Assembly (NCBI RefSeq): GCF_000720135.1
Contig: NZ_JOIU01000041.1
Coordinates: 45,932 to 109,931, forward strand
Length of the DNA: 64,000 bases
From: Streptomyces sp. NRRL S-1022
GTDB taxonomy: Bacteria > Actinomycetota > Actinomycetes > Streptomycetales > Streptomycetaceae
Reading direction: 5' to 3'
In this document: positions 45,204 through 53,809 of the stretch, piece by piece
Position numbering within the stretch: the stretch's first letter is position 1
Layout of the letters: each line of letters starts with the position of its first letter
Program-made: the position numbers and the translations under genes
Notes under the pieces: generated by a model
Told to the model about the DNA's origin: nothing
What the model saw: only the letters and a program-made list of their open reading frames with translations
Databases searched by the model: none

Positions 45204-46549
45204 CCGCTCACGTTCCGCAGGAGACCGGCGGGGACGTCGACCCGGAGTCACTGCGGCAGCGCGCGGTCGCGGCGCTCACGACGGCGCGGGCCCGCACCGA
45301 GCTGCTCACCTCCTGTGTGGCGGACCCCGAACTCACCGCTCAGCACTCGCCCCTCATGTCGCCGCTGGTGTGGGACCTGGCCCACATCGGCAACCAGGAG
45401 GAGCAGTGGCTGCTGCGCACGCTCGGCCGGAGGGAGGCGCTGCGCCCGGACATCGACTCGGTCTACGACGCCTTCGAGCATCCCCGGGCGGAACGGCCCG
45501 CACTGCCGCTGCTGCCGCCGGCCGAGGCCCGCCGGTACGTCGGCGACGTGCGCGCGCGGGTGCTGGACGTGGTGGCGGAGACTCCGCTGACCGGGGGCGG
45601 TCCGCTCGCCGATGCCGGGTTCGCCTTCGGCATGGTCGCCCAGCACGAGCAGCAGCACGACGAGACGATGCTCATCACGCACCAGCTGCGCCGGGGCGCC
45701 CCCGCCCTGTCGGCCCCCGCTCCCCCGCCGGCGCCCGCCGACGCGTCGGCGCTGCCCGCGGAGGTGCTGGTCCCCGGCGGACCGTTCCGCATGGGGACGG
45801 ACGTCGAACCCTGGGCCCTGGACAACGAGCGGCCCGCGCACGTGCGGCACGTCCCGGCCTTCCACATCGACACCACACCCGTCAGCAACGGCGCGTACCT
45901 GCGTTTCATCGAGGACGGCGGTTACACGGAGCCACGCTGGTGGGCCCCCGACGGCTGGTCGTACGTCCGCCGGCACCGGCTTGCCGCCCCGCTGTTCTGG
46001 CAGCGGGAGGCGGGTCGGTGGGTGCGCCGCCGGTTCGGCGTGACCGAACCGGTGCCCGTGGCCGAACCCGTCCTGCACGTCAGCTGGTACGAGGCCGACG
46101 CCTACGCCCGGTGGGCCGGGCGGCGGCTGCCCACGGAGGCGGAGTGGGAGAAGGCGGCACGGCACGATCCGGCGACCGGCCGGTCCAGGCGCTACCCCTG
46201 GGGCGACGCCGACCCGTCCGACCGGCACGCCAACCTGGGCCAGCGCCATCTGCGCCCGGCACCGGTGGGCAGCTATCCGGAGGGGGCCTCGCCGCTCGGG
46301 GTACGGCAGCTCATCGGGGACGTGTGGGAGTGGACGGCGAGCGACTTCCTGCCCTACCCGGGCTTCGCCGCCTTCCCCTACCGGGAGTACTCCGAGGTGT
46401 TCTTCGGCTCCGACCACAAGGTGCTGCGCGGCGGCTCGTTCGCGGTCGACCCGGTCGCCTGCCGCGGCACCTTCCGCAACTGGGACTACCCGGTCCGGCG
46501 GCAGATCTTCTCCGGCTTCCGCACCGCCCGAGACGCCGGGGAGGGCTGA
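45200..46549 (+). CDS. egtB: Ergothioneine sulfoxide synthase EgtB
   Basis: A 449-aa non-heme iron enzyme joining gamma-Glu-Cys to hercynine by C-S bond formation with O2. An N-terminal DinB-like domain supplies the iron ligands (LAHIGNQEEQWLL and AQHEQQHDETM); the C-terminal FGE-sulfatase domain (from about residue 180) has FRMGTDVEPWALDNERPAHVRHVPAFHID, WYEADAYARWAGRRLPTEAEWEKAAR, GDVWEWTASDF and KVLRGGSFAVDP. All expected motifs are intact. Ends overlapping egtC by one base (TGATG). Confidence 0.95.
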   Translation: MTAHVPQETGGDVDPESLRQRAVAALTTARARTELLTSCVADPELTAQHSPLMSPLVWDLAHIGNQEEQWLLRTLGRREALRPDIDSVYDAFEHPRAERPALPLLPPAEARRYVGDVRARVLDVVAETPLTGGGPLADAGFAFGMVAQHEQQHDETMLITHQLRRGAPALSAPAPPPAPADASALPAEVLVPGGPFRMGTDVEPWALDNERPAHVRHVPAFHIDTTPVSNGAYLRFIEDGGYTEPRWWAPDGWSYVRRHRLAAPLFWQREAGRWVRRRFGVTEPVPVAEPVLHVSWYEADAYARWAGRRLPTEAEWEKAARHDPATGRSRRYPWGDADPSDRHANLGQRHLRPAPVGSYPEGASPLGVRQLIGDVWEWTASDFLPYPGFAAFPYREYSEVFFGSDHKVLRGGSFAVDPVACRGTFRNWDYPVRRQIFSGFRTARDAGEG

Positions 46550-47304
46550 TGTGCCGTCATGTCGCCTACGTGGGGGACCCGGTAGCCATCGGCGATCTGC
46601 TGCTCTCCCCGGAGCACGGGCTGGTACGCCAGTCGTGGGCGCCCCGGCACCAGCGGTACGGCACCGTGAACGCCGACGGCTTCGGCGTCGGCTGGTACGC
46701 GGACGGCGACCCGGTGCCGGGGCGCTACCGGCGCCCCGGACCGATCTGGGCCGACCGGTCCTTCACCGACCTGGCACGGCTGGTGCGCACCGGGGCGCTG
46801 CTCGCCGCGGTCCGCGATGCGACCCGGCCGGGGCCGGAGGGCGAGGCGGCGGCCGCGCCCTTCGCCCGGGACCGCTGGCTGTTCAGTCACAACGGGGCGC
46901 TGCCCGGGTGGCCCGCCTCGGTGTCGTCCCTGGCCTCGGGACTGCCGGCGGAGGATCTCCTCGGCATGGAGGCGCACAACGACTCCGCCTTCGTCTGGGC
47001 GCTGGTCGCCCACCGGCTGCGGGCCGGCGAGGAGATGTCCCACGCGCTGGCGGGCACGGTGGCCGCCCTGTGGGCCGCGGCCCCGCCGGCGCGCCTCAAC
47101 TTCCTCCTGACGGACGGCCGTTCGCTCGCCGCCACTGCCTGGGGCGACACCCTGTGGTACCGGCTCGTCCCCGGATCGGGGGTCGTCGCCGCCTCGGAAC
47201 CCTACGACGACGACCCCGCGTGGACCGAGGTCCCCGACCGCTCGCTGCTGCGCGCCACCCCTGCCGAAGTTCTCGTCACTCCCCTTGAGGAATCCCTTTC
47301 GTGA
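46549..47304 (+). CDS. egtC: Gamma-glutamyl hercynylcysteine sulfoxide hydrolase EgtC
   Basis: A 251-aa class II glutamine-amidotransferase-like (Ntn) hydrolase that removes glutamate from the EgtB product. Cys2 of MCRHVAYVG is the nucleophile after Met removal; NADGFGVGWYADG, ATRPGPEGEAAAAPFARDRWLFSHNGAL and MEAHNDSAFVWALV are typical. GTGA overlap with egtD. Confidence 0.93.
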   Translation: MCRHVAYVGDPVAIGDLLLSPEHGLVRQSWAPRHQRYGTVNADGFGVGWYADGDPVPGRYRRPGPIWADRSFTDLARLVRTGALLAAVRDATRPGPEGEAAAAPFARDRWLFSHNGALPGWPASVSSLASGLPAEDLLGMEAHNDSAFVWALVAHRLRAGEEMSHALAGTVAALWAAAPPARLNFLLTDGRSLAATAWGDTLWYRLVPGSGVVAASEPYDDDPAWTEVPDRSLLRATPAEVLVTPLEESLS

Positions 47305-48263
47305 GCTCGTTCACCGTAACCCGTACACTCCCCGGCACCGCACGCGACGGCGCGCTGCGCGCCGACGTCCTGGAAGGCCTGGGCAGCGATCCCCGGCACC
47401 TGCCCCCCAAGTGGCTCTACGACGCACGGGGCAGCGAACTCTTCGAGGAGATCACCGGGCTCCCCGAGTACTACCCCACCCGCGCCGAGCGGGAGATCCT
47501 CGTGGACCGGGCCGCCGACATCGCCGCCGTCACCGGTGCCCGCACCCTGGTGGAACTGGGCTCCGGCTCCTCGGAGAAGACCCGGCACCTGCTGGAGGCG
47601 CTCACCGGTCTGGACACCTACGTCCCGGTCGACGTCAGCCAGAGCGCCCTGGAACAGGCCGGCCGCCGGCTGCTGCGCGAACGCCCCGGCCTGCGCGTCC
47701 ACGCGCTCGTCGCCGACTTCCAGCACGGGCTGCGGCTTCCCCCCGCCCCGGGGCCGCGCCTGGTGGCGTTCCTCGGCAGCACCATCGGCAATCTCCTCCC
47801 GGCGGAGCGGGCCGAGTTCCTCCGCGCCGTCGCCGGCATGCTCTCCCCCGGTGACGCCTTCCTGCTGGGCACCGACCTGGTCAAGGACCCGGGGGTGCTC
47901 GTCCCGGCGTACGACGACGCGGCCGGCGTCACGGCGGAGTTCAACAAGAACGTCCTCGGTGTCCTCAACCGGGAGCTGGGCGCCGACTTCGACGCCTCCG
48001 CGTTCGACCACGTGGCGCTATGGGACGCGGAGAACGAGTGGATCGAGATGCGGCTGAGGGCCAACCGGGCGCTGACGGCCAAGATCCCGTCGCTCGATCT
48101 CGTGCTGCACTTCGAGGCCGGTGACGACATCCGCACCGAGATCTCGGCCAAGTTCCGGCAGGAGGGGGTCGGCGGGGAACTCGCCGCCGTCGGCCTGGAC
48201 ATGCGGCGGTGGTGGACCGACAGCGCCGGGCGCTTCGCGCTGTCGCTGGCCGTACGCGGCTGA
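47301..48263 (+). CDS. egtD: L-histidine N-alpha-methyltransferase EgtD
   Basis: A 320-aa SAM-dependent enzyme trimethylating histidine to hercynine, the first committed ergothioneine step. LPPKWLYDARGSELFEEITGLPEYYPTRAEREIL, SAM loop VELGSGSSEKTRHLLEAL, and VAFLGSTIGNLLPAERAEFL are family hallmarks. GTG 47301. The pathway lyase EgtE is not adjacent, as is usual in streptomycetes. Confidence 0.95.
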   Translation: MSSFTVTRTLPGTARDGALRADVLEGLGSDPRHLPPKWLYDARGSELFEEITGLPEYYPTRAEREILVDRAADIAAVTGARTLVELGSGSSEKTRHLLEALTGLDTYVPVDVSQSALEQAGRRLLRERPGLRVHALVADFQHGLRLPPAPGPRLVAFLGSTIGNLLPAERAEFLRAVAGMLSPGDAFLLGTDLVKDPGVLVPAYDDAAGVTAEFNKNVLGVLNRELGADFDASAFDHVALWDAENEWIEMRLRANRALTAKIPSLDLVLHFEAGDDIRTEISAKFRQEGVGGELAAVGLDMRRWWTDSAGRFALSLAVRG

Positions 48264-48281
48264 CGTCCCGGCACGACGACC

Positions 48282-48326
48282 GAAAGGGCCGCTCCCACCT
48301 GCGTGGCAGGCGGGAGCGGCCCTTTC
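48282..48326 (+). terminator. Strong terminator after egtD
   Basis: 15-bp perfect arms GAAAGGGCCGCTCCC and GGGAGCGGCCCTTTC, with an inner CCTGC-GTG-GCAGG stem. It starts 19 bases after the egtD stop. Confidence 0.85.
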
Positions 48327-48438
48327 GTGAGACACGGCCCTTTTCCGGACTAAGAGATCGCCCTTGGCTGTACCTGCCGCAGGGCCGGGGGCAGCTTCTA
48401 GGTTTCGCCCGCCGTTGCCGGTTACGGCTGAACCGTCT

Positions 48439-49773
48439 TCATTTGTGGTCGCGCAGGAAGGCAGGGATCTCGTCGCGGGTCGGGTAGTTCGGCAGGGGTG
48501 CTCGCTTGCCCTGAAGGAACGCGGTGATGACGGCGACGGCCCGGTCGTTGTTGTCGTCGAGGCTGTTCCACATGTGGTGTCCGACTCCGGGCATGTACTG
48601 CGTGCGCTGGATGGCGGGGGCATTGGCAAGAACGGTGGTCTCCCATTGACGGACCTGGGAGGAGCACTCGGCGATCATCAGCATCGCGGGGGTCCGGGAG
48701 CGCCTCAGTTGCGGTGCGATGGAGGGTGAGTCCTTGACCGTCTGCTGGATGCGGAGGCTGGCGGCGGGGCTGAAGGAGAAGGTCTGTGCGGTGTCCTCGG
48801 CGGGGATGCGGTGCGCGTCACGCGCGCAGTATGCGGATGCGGTGTCGCTGCCGAGATCTGCGGCGGTGAAGGCGTTGACGCCTTCGGCCTGTCCGATCAG
48901 TCCGGTGTCGGGGCTGAGGAGTCCGAGCCGCATGAGGCCGAAGGCCACGGCGTACCGGGGAACGTGCGTCGATCGCGGCCCGGTCAGAGCCGGCGCGAGG
49001 CCGCGCGCGGATTTTCGGCCCTTGTGCCCGGCGATGTGCGCGGTAGGGCCGTCCATGGGGCCGGGCTCGGCGATGATCGCCCGGTGCAAGCGTGCGGCGA
49101 CGCTCGGGTCAGCCAGGGCTCGGGTGAGCACGGCCCCGCCTGAGGAGAATCCCAGGATGTCGACCTTGCCCTTGTCCAGGTGGTCGATGAAGGCGGCGAG
49201 GTCGCGGACCGACCTGGAGATCGTGTACTGGCCCATGGGGAGCAGGTCGCTTCGTCCGCCACCTGCCTGTTCGTAGGCGTAGACGTCGTAGCCCTGGCGT
49301 GCCAGGAGTTGCAGGAACCGGTGGTCGAGCACCGAGATGCCACGGACCGGTCCACCGTTGAGGTACACGAGCGGGATGGGGTGCCGGGTGCTGGGGTTCG
49401 CGGCCGGGTAGTGGTACACCGCTACCCGGCTGCCTGTGGCCAGGCTCCAGTGCTGCGTGGCCACGAAGGGCAGGGCGGGCGGGTACCGCCGGGCCGTCGG
49501 CACGGTCGGGATGCAGACCGTCGCTGTCAACGCCGCCGCGACGACCACCGGCAGGAACGGCACGAGCCGCGCCGGCCAGGTGCGGTGCCGACCCCGCCAC
49601 AGCGCGAGGACAGCTCCGACTCCAAGAGTCGTCAACCATGCGGCGAGCCCCGAGCCTGCCCCGTCTGTGAGGGCGATCAGTGCGAGAAAGACGACGACCA
49701 GCATCGCGACGGCGGCCAGGGCCAGCAGTAAGCGTCCGGTGAAACGGACAAGACGTATGGCGAACGTAGGCAT
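48439..49773 (-). CDS. Alpha/beta-hydrolase with N-terminal membrane anchor
   Basis: A 444-aa protein. Two to three N-terminal transmembrane helices (LLLALAAVAMLVVVFLALIAL, WLTTLGVGAVLAL, LVPFLPVVVAAALTATVCI) anchor an extracytoplasmic hydrolase: IPLVYLNGGPVRGISVLD (oxyanion), YAYEQAGGGRSDLLP, nucleophile elbow ILGFSSGGAVLTRAL, and His in MPGVGHHMWNSLDD. It resembles proline iminopeptidase/lipase-like secreted hydrolases. GGAGG six bases before ATG 49773. Codon 15 is TTA (49729-49731), so translation may need the bldA tRNA. Divergent from a TetR gene with only 69 bases between, so the TetR is its likely repressor. Confidence 0.83.
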   Translation of the reverse strand: MPTFAIRLVRFTGRLLLALAAVAMLVVVFLALIALTDGAGSGLAAWLTTLGVGAVLALWRGRHRTWPARLVPFLPVVVAAALTATVCIPTVPTARRYPPALPFVATQHWSLATGSRVAVYHYPAANPSTRHPIPLVYLNGGPVRGISVLDHRFLQLLARQGYDVYAYEQAGGGRSDLLPMGQYTISRSVRDLAAFIDHLDKGKVDILGFSSGGAVLTRALADPSVAARLHRAIIAEPGPMDGPTAHIAGHKGRKSARGLAPALTGPRSTHVPRYAVAFGLMRLGLLSPDTGLIGQAEGVNAFTAADLGSDTASAYCARDAHRIPAEDTAQTFSFSPAASLRIQQTVKDSPSIAPQLRRSRTPAMLMIAECSSQVRQWETTVLANAPAIQRTQYMPGVGHHMWNSLDDNNDRAVAVITAFLQGKRAPLPNYPTRDEIPAFLRDHK

Positions 49774-49788
49774 AGCGGACCTCCAATA

Positions 49789-49821
49789 GTTTCAGAACAC
49801 CGTTTCAAAACGACGTTATCA
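49789..49821. promoter_or_regulatory. Three 13-bp-spaced direct repeats between hydrolase and TetR genes
   Basis: GTTTCA at 49789-49794, GTTTCA at 49802-49807 and GTTATCA at 49815-49821. The exact 13-bp phasing within the 69-bp divergent gap makes this a candidate TetR operator. Confidence 0.5.
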
Positions 49822-49842
49822 AACAGAGGTAGGCTGCTGGCC

Positions 49843-50460
49843 GTGGGTAGGCCGAGAACAAACGACGAGGCCGTCAAAGAGCGGCTTGTGGAGTGCGCGA
49901 CCGAGATGCTTGCCACCCGTCCGCGGGAGTCGCTCACGGTCCGCGCCGTGGCCGCTGCTGCCGAGGCGTCGACGACGGCGGTGTATTCGTTGTTCGGCGG
50001 TAAGGACGGGCTGATCGGTGCGGTGCGCGACAGAGCCGTCGCAGGCCTGTTCCAGGACCTGTCGGCGGCGCAGACCTCCGCGGACCCTCTCGCCGACCTC
50101 TACGCGCTGGCCGTCGCCTACCGTCGTTGGGGCCGCGGACACAGCCACCTGTACACGGTGCTGTTCGGTGGTGTGCAGTCCTTCGACCCGTCGGGGGAGG
50201 TCGGTGCCAGTGACCCGATCCGTCCGCTCCTCGCGGCGATCGATCGCGCGTTGGCGGCGTCCGTCCTCGTCGGCGAGGCAACGTCGATCGCCTTGTCCAT
50301 CTGGGCCACCCTGCACGGGCTGGTGACTCTCGAACTGGCCGGGGCTCTCGACGCCGCCACGGCCGAGGTCGCATTCCGATCGGCGATTCACGCCACGTTG
50401 CGCGGGTGGGCGACCCCGGCGGTGTTCCGCAGCCTTCGCCAGGCCGAACTCGCCCACTGA
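49843..50460 (+). CDS. TetR/AcrR-family regulator
   Basis: A 205-aa TetR protein. HTH at about residues 10-58 (VKERLVECATEMLATRPRESLTVRAVAAAAEASTTAVYSLFGGKDGLIGAVRDRAV). The C-terminal domain (YRRWGRGHSHLYTVLFGGVQSF, ALSIWATLHGLVTLELAG) is of the WHG type. Start GTG 49843 (GRPRTNDEAVKERL). Divergent from the TTA-containing hydrolase gene. Confidence 0.87.
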   Translation: MGRPRTNDEAVKERLVECATEMLATRPRESLTVRAVAAAAEASTTAVYSLFGGKDGLIGAVRDRAVAGLFQDLSAAQTSADPLADLYALAVAYRRWGRGHSHLYTVLFGGVQSFDPSGEVGASDPIRPLLAAIDRALAASVLVGEATSIALSIWATLHGLVTLELAGALDAATAEVAFRSAIHATLRGWATPAVFRSLRQAELAH

Positions 50461-50475
50461 GAGGATCAGGGCCGG

Positions 50476-50754
50476 TTATCCGCGCCCTCCCGGTCCCTGC
50501 CGGGGTGAGGGCGCATGGTCGGTGAAGACCGGCATGCCAAGGTCGACCAACTGCGGCCGGCCATCGGTTGGAGATCGCTTGAGGCTGTTGAGCTTGGTCA
50601 TCGCAGCGTCGAAGCTGACCTGGAGTCCATCGACCTCGCCGAGCCAGCCGTTGGCGCGGGCCTCGGTGATGCGCTCGCGGAGGTTCCGGGTGATCTCGAT
50701 GAGGCGTGGCCTCTGGCGGGGATCCATCTGGAGAACGGGGCAGCGGATGCAGGC
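50476..50754 (-). pseudogene. Detached C-terminal tail of a tyrosine recombinase
   Basis: Reads ACIRCPVLQMDPRQRPRLIE..., then ARANGWLGEVDGLQVSFDAAMTKLNSLKRS to a stop at 50476, matching the zinc-binding/coiled-coil tail of the 704-aa recombinase (ACVRCSLLRPDPAQRGRLEE..., EREGWLGEVEGLKVSLAGAEDKLAQI). Its other half (...PCKHEHA) ends at 53838. Joining 53838 to 50751 restores one frame, so a 3,083-bp segment separates the two parts. Confidence 0.85.
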
Positions 50755-50815
50755 TTCTCTGAACTTGGTGGTTGGACCCCTGGACCACCTCCGGGGCCTC
50801 GATAGAGTCGGCGTG

Positions 50816-51091
50816 ATGACTGGGAACCGAGGTCGTTGGCCGAAGATCGATGAGGAGCGCGGCGTCGAGCACGTGACGCTTCTGATCTTGGAGTGGCTGG
50901 GCGAGCAGGGTGTGAATGCCATGATCAGGATGGACGCCGAGAGACTGGCTGACAACGCGCCGGCGTGGACGTTCGCTGCCAGCGGTGGCCCGTTGGCGCA
51001 TGGGATGCGAGCCGATGGGAGGACTGTTCAGCAGTGCATGTCCGTTGCTCTGGCCCGCCTGCGCGACTCCGGTCTGTCGGTTCCGTTCTGA
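50816..51091 (+). CDS. Small hypothetical protein in the mobile element
   Basis: 91 aa: MTGNRGRWPKIDEERGVEHV..., hydrophobic LLILEWLGEQGVNAMIRMDAERL, then FAASGGPLAHGMRADGRTVQQCMSVALARLRDSGLSVPF. The ATG follows the left element junction by 61 bases. It is acidic/mixed with no known motif that I recognise, in the opposite orientation to the recombinase. It could be an element-encoded regulator or a cargo gene. Confidence 0.55.
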   Translation: MTGNRGRWPKIDEERGVEHVTLLILEWLGEQGVNAMIRMDAERLADNAPAWTFAASGGPLAHGMRADGRTVQQCMSVALARLRDSGLSVPF

Positions 51092-51162
51092 TCTTCGACC
51101 GCCTCTGCTGAAACCTCACCTTGGGAACTCAGTTGGAGCGAATTTGATTGCTGGAGGGCTGG

Positions 51163-51702
51163 TCAGGGCAGGAGCGGTCGGGTTGCGGTCCAGGTCACGA
51201 GTCGTTCCCGCACCGGGCCGGGCGCCAGGTAGCCGACCAGGCTTTCCAGATGGGCCGTCAGGTTCTTGTGTCGCCGCAGCTCGCGGATCTGCCCGGTGGG
51301 AAGGTCGCGCCAGCCCTCGGCGAGAGCTGCGGCCTGCGGGGGCGTGAAGGACAGTGCGTCGCGCGTGTCGGACGCCAGCGCCTCGGGACTCCAGTCGGGG
51401 TCCGTGTCGTCGGGGCCCAGCCGGTCGATCACCCACATCCGGAGCATGAAGTCCTGCTGAGCCACGCGCGCAGGGTGTCCCTCGGCGTGGTCGAGCATGC
51501 GTCGGTTCGCGAGCAGCGACAGCTTCGCCCACTGGCGACGGGCTTCCTGGGGATGGCTGGAGTTGTAGGCCTGTCCCTGCGCGGCGACGCGTGCTGTCTC
51601 AAGTTGCTGGCCGCGGGCGTCATGGATGAACGTCTGGAGCTGGCCGAGCGTCCACGTGCTCAGATCGTGGCCTGATTCTTCTCGATGTGCGTCGCTACTC
51701 AA
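51163..51702 (-). CDS. Recombinase-associated accessory protein (TnpC-position)
   Basis: A 179-aa protein starting at TTG 51702 with AGGAG eight bases upstream; it overlaps the end of the recombinase gene by 8 bases, showing translational coupling. The sequence is helical and charged (LGQLQTFIHDARGQQLETARVAAQGQAYNSSHPQEARRQWAKLSLLANRRMLDHAEGHPARVAQQDFMLRMWVIDRL), with no catalytic motif. The order recombinase-recombinase-small partner resembles tnpA-tnpB-tnpC of Tn554, where TnpC aids transposition orientation. Sequence homology to TnpC is not evident by eye. Confidence 0.65.
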   Translation of the reverse strand: MSSDAHREESGHDLSTWTLGQLQTFIHDARGQQLETARVAAQGQAYNSSHPQEARRQWAKLSLLANRRMLDHAEGHPARVAQQDFMLRMWVIDRLGPDDTDPDWSPEALASDTRDALSFTPPQAAALAEGWRDLPTGQIRELRRHKNLTAHLESLVGYLAPGPVRERLVTWTATRPLLP

Positions 51703-53809
51703 CGTCCCCGCTCCTGGTCGTAGGCATGCCGAGGATGATGGTGGCCTTCTGGAACTGCCTGTCGATCTGGGCGAGCTTATCCTCGGCTCCGGCGAGGCTG
51801 ACTTTGAGTCCTTCGACCTCGCCGAGCCAGCCCTCGCGCTCGGCCTCGGCGACGCGGGCGAGGAGGTTGTCGCGGATCTCCTCCAATCGGCCGCGCTGGG
51901 CGGGGTCCGGTCGGAGGAGCGAGCAACGAACGCAAGCGTGTTCATGGACACAAGGGCTTGAGAAGGCGCGACCACAGGTGCCGATGGAGACCTTGCGCTT
52001 CTCGAAGTGCGCGAGGAAGGCGTCCCATTCCTCCTCGGTGGGGGTCCGATACTCTTCGCTGGGCCGGGTGGCCCTGCGGCGGGCGATGAAGGCGCGATGG
52101 GCCTCGATGGTCTCGGCCGGGTAGATCGCCTTGTAGCCCATCGTCGTGTCGAGACTTTTGTGCCCGCAGATCACTTGGGCGATGTGTGGTGGCAGGCCGT
52201 TCGTGATGGCTTCGGTCACGAAGATCCTGCGGAGGTCGTGCGGGGAGAAGACGAGCAGTTCCCCGCCGGGATCGGTCAGACCCGTGGCGGTCAGCGCGTT
52301 GATCAGAAGCTTGCGGAGGGCGGTCGGGGTGAAAGCGCGGTGTTCGGTGCCGATATCGCGCTGGAACAGCAGCGGCATCGGCGGGTTCCAGACCCGCTCG
52401 TGGACGTCGTAGGAGGTCACCAGCGGGATCGCACGGCTTCTTCCTCGCAGGCGGCGGATGATGGTGGAAAGGATGTCCGCCAGTTCCGGGCTGACCAGCA
52501 GGAGCCGTTCGCTGTCGGTCTTGGACGGGGCGACCTGCAGCAGGGGCACGACTTCGCCGGTGCTGGGGAGCCGGTATTCGGTGATGCTGTGGTGGGTCAG
52601 CTCCAGGAGCTCCTCGTTGCGGATGCCGGTCAGGCGCAGGACCTCGATCGCGGCGAAGGCCCAGAAGGCTTCGCTCTCCTCGTAGGTGAGGTTCCGCCGC
52701 CGCCCGGTCGAGGTCTCCTCGGCCCAGATCAGGTGCCCAGCGGCCTTCGGCGCGACGGCTCTGCGCAAGGCCCCGGCGGTGTCAGGGATCAGATCCCCGG
52801 GCCGGGTGTACTCGGCGGCAGCCAGTAATTCGGCTGCGGCGCGGCGCCTGCGGTCGGCGGTGTCGGTCAGCACCGGCAGGACGGGAAGCCGTTCGCGGGT
52901 GCGCTGGTCCATCCGGGCCTTACGGTGTTTGCGGTCCTTGGCCTTGCTGATCTCCTCGTCGCTGATCGGGCAGGGCACCACCCACGGCGCCCAGCGGGCC
53001 GGCTCTTCCGCAGCCCAATGGGCGATGTCCAGATAGAAGGCGCGGACGCGGATGAGCTCGTCCTTGGCGTTCAGCCGGGGGCTGGCGATCTCGACGGCGG
53101 TGCCGTCCGGACCGATCGTGGTGCGCTTCTTGGTGGCGATGTCCGTCTTCCAAGCCCGGGACAGTGCCGGTGGCAGCCGCAGGGAGTCAATGCCCGGAGA
53201 GAGCGCTTCGATCCGGGTCCAGAACAGCCCAGCCAGCGTCCGCGACACCGCGTCCAGGCTGGTGTAGTCCAACGACGGTTGCCGTTCGCGCAGGTAGTCC
53301 ACGATCAGGTCGCGGACCGGGCGGCACTGGATCGGATAGCGATCCACCAGTTCTTCGATGCTCAGCCGGCCGGCGGCAAGCCCGAACGCCCGGATCGTGG
53401 CCGGGGCGTCCTCAGGGAAGACACCCAAGGCTCGCAGCCGAAGGTAGAAGTCCACTTTGCGCTGACCCCCGCGGACATGGACCCGGCGCAGGGTGTCGAC
53501 CAGCTCCACGCAGTCGCCGACGGTGATGTCAGCGGTCGACCCGCCCTTGCAGGCCAGGAGCATCGCGATCCGAGTCGCCGCGATGGTGGCCTCACCTCGG
53601 GCGCTGGCCGGCCCGGACTCTGCCAGCTGTACCAGCCGTGCGAACCCTTCGGGGTCGCGGACCTCGGCCATGACCGGGGCCAGGTGCTTGTGGGAGCGGG
53701 TGAGCATCCAGGCCAGGTCGGGACGGATGACATCGCCGCAGACAAACATCAGCAGCCCGGAGGTCAGGTCAACGCGCTCATACGACGGTGACGGCCCACT
53801 CTGGCGCAA
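51695..53809 (-). CDS. Large tyrosine recombinase (TnpB-like)
   Basis: 704 aa. The catalytic domain lies at about 380-590: Arg in LRLTGIRNEELLEL, Lys region QVAPSKTDSERLLLVS, HxxR in FSPHDLRRIFVTEA, and GHKSLDTTMGY with the His and nucleophilic Tyr, so it is probably active. The tail carries a Cys/His cluster (GTCGRAFSSPCVHEHACVRC) and a coiled coil. The start is uncertain: TTG 53809 lies 28 bases inside the element edge and has no ribosome-binding site, so the N-terminus may be truncated. Codon 328 is TTA (52826-52828). Confidence 0.85.
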   Translation of the reverse strand: MRQSGPSPSYERVDLTSGLLMFVCGDVIRPDLAWMLTRSHKHLAPVMAEVRDPEGFARLVQLAESGPASARGEATIAATRIAMLLACKGGSTADITVGDCVELVDTLRRVHVRGGQRKVDFYLRLRALGVFPEDAPATIRAFGLAAGRLSIEELVDRYPIQCRPVRDLIVDYLRERQPSLDYTSLDAVSRTLAGLFWTRIEALSPGIDSLRLPPALSRAWKTDIATKKRTTIGPDGTAVEIASPRLNAKDELIRVRAFYLDIAHWAAEEPARWAPWVVPCPISDEEISKAKDRKHRKARMDQRTRERLPVLPVLTDTADRRRRAAAELLAAAEYTRPGDLIPDTAGALRRAVAPKAAGHLIWAEETSTGRRRNLTYEESEAFWAFAAIEVLRLTGIRNEELLELTHHSITEYRLPSTGEVVPLLQVAPSKTDSERLLLVSPELADILSTIIRRLRGRSRAIPLVTSYDVHERVWNPPMPLLFQRDIGTEHRAFTPTALRKLLINALTATGLTDPGGELLVFSPHDLRRIFVTEAITNGLPPHIAQVICGHKSLDTTMGYKAIYPAETIEAHRAFIARRRATRPSEEYRTPTEEEWDAFLAHFEKRKVSIGTCGRAFSSPCVHEHACVRCSLLRPDPAQRGRLEEIRDNLLARVAEAEREGWLGEVEGLKVSLAGAEDKLAQIDRQFQKATIILGMPTTRSGDVE

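Noticed and set aside
43932..48263. Sulfatase-modifying enzyme gene in place of egtB
   Set aside because: The FGE-like domain is fused to a DinB-like iron-binding domain and flanked by egtA, egtC and egtD, so ergothioneine assignment is firm.
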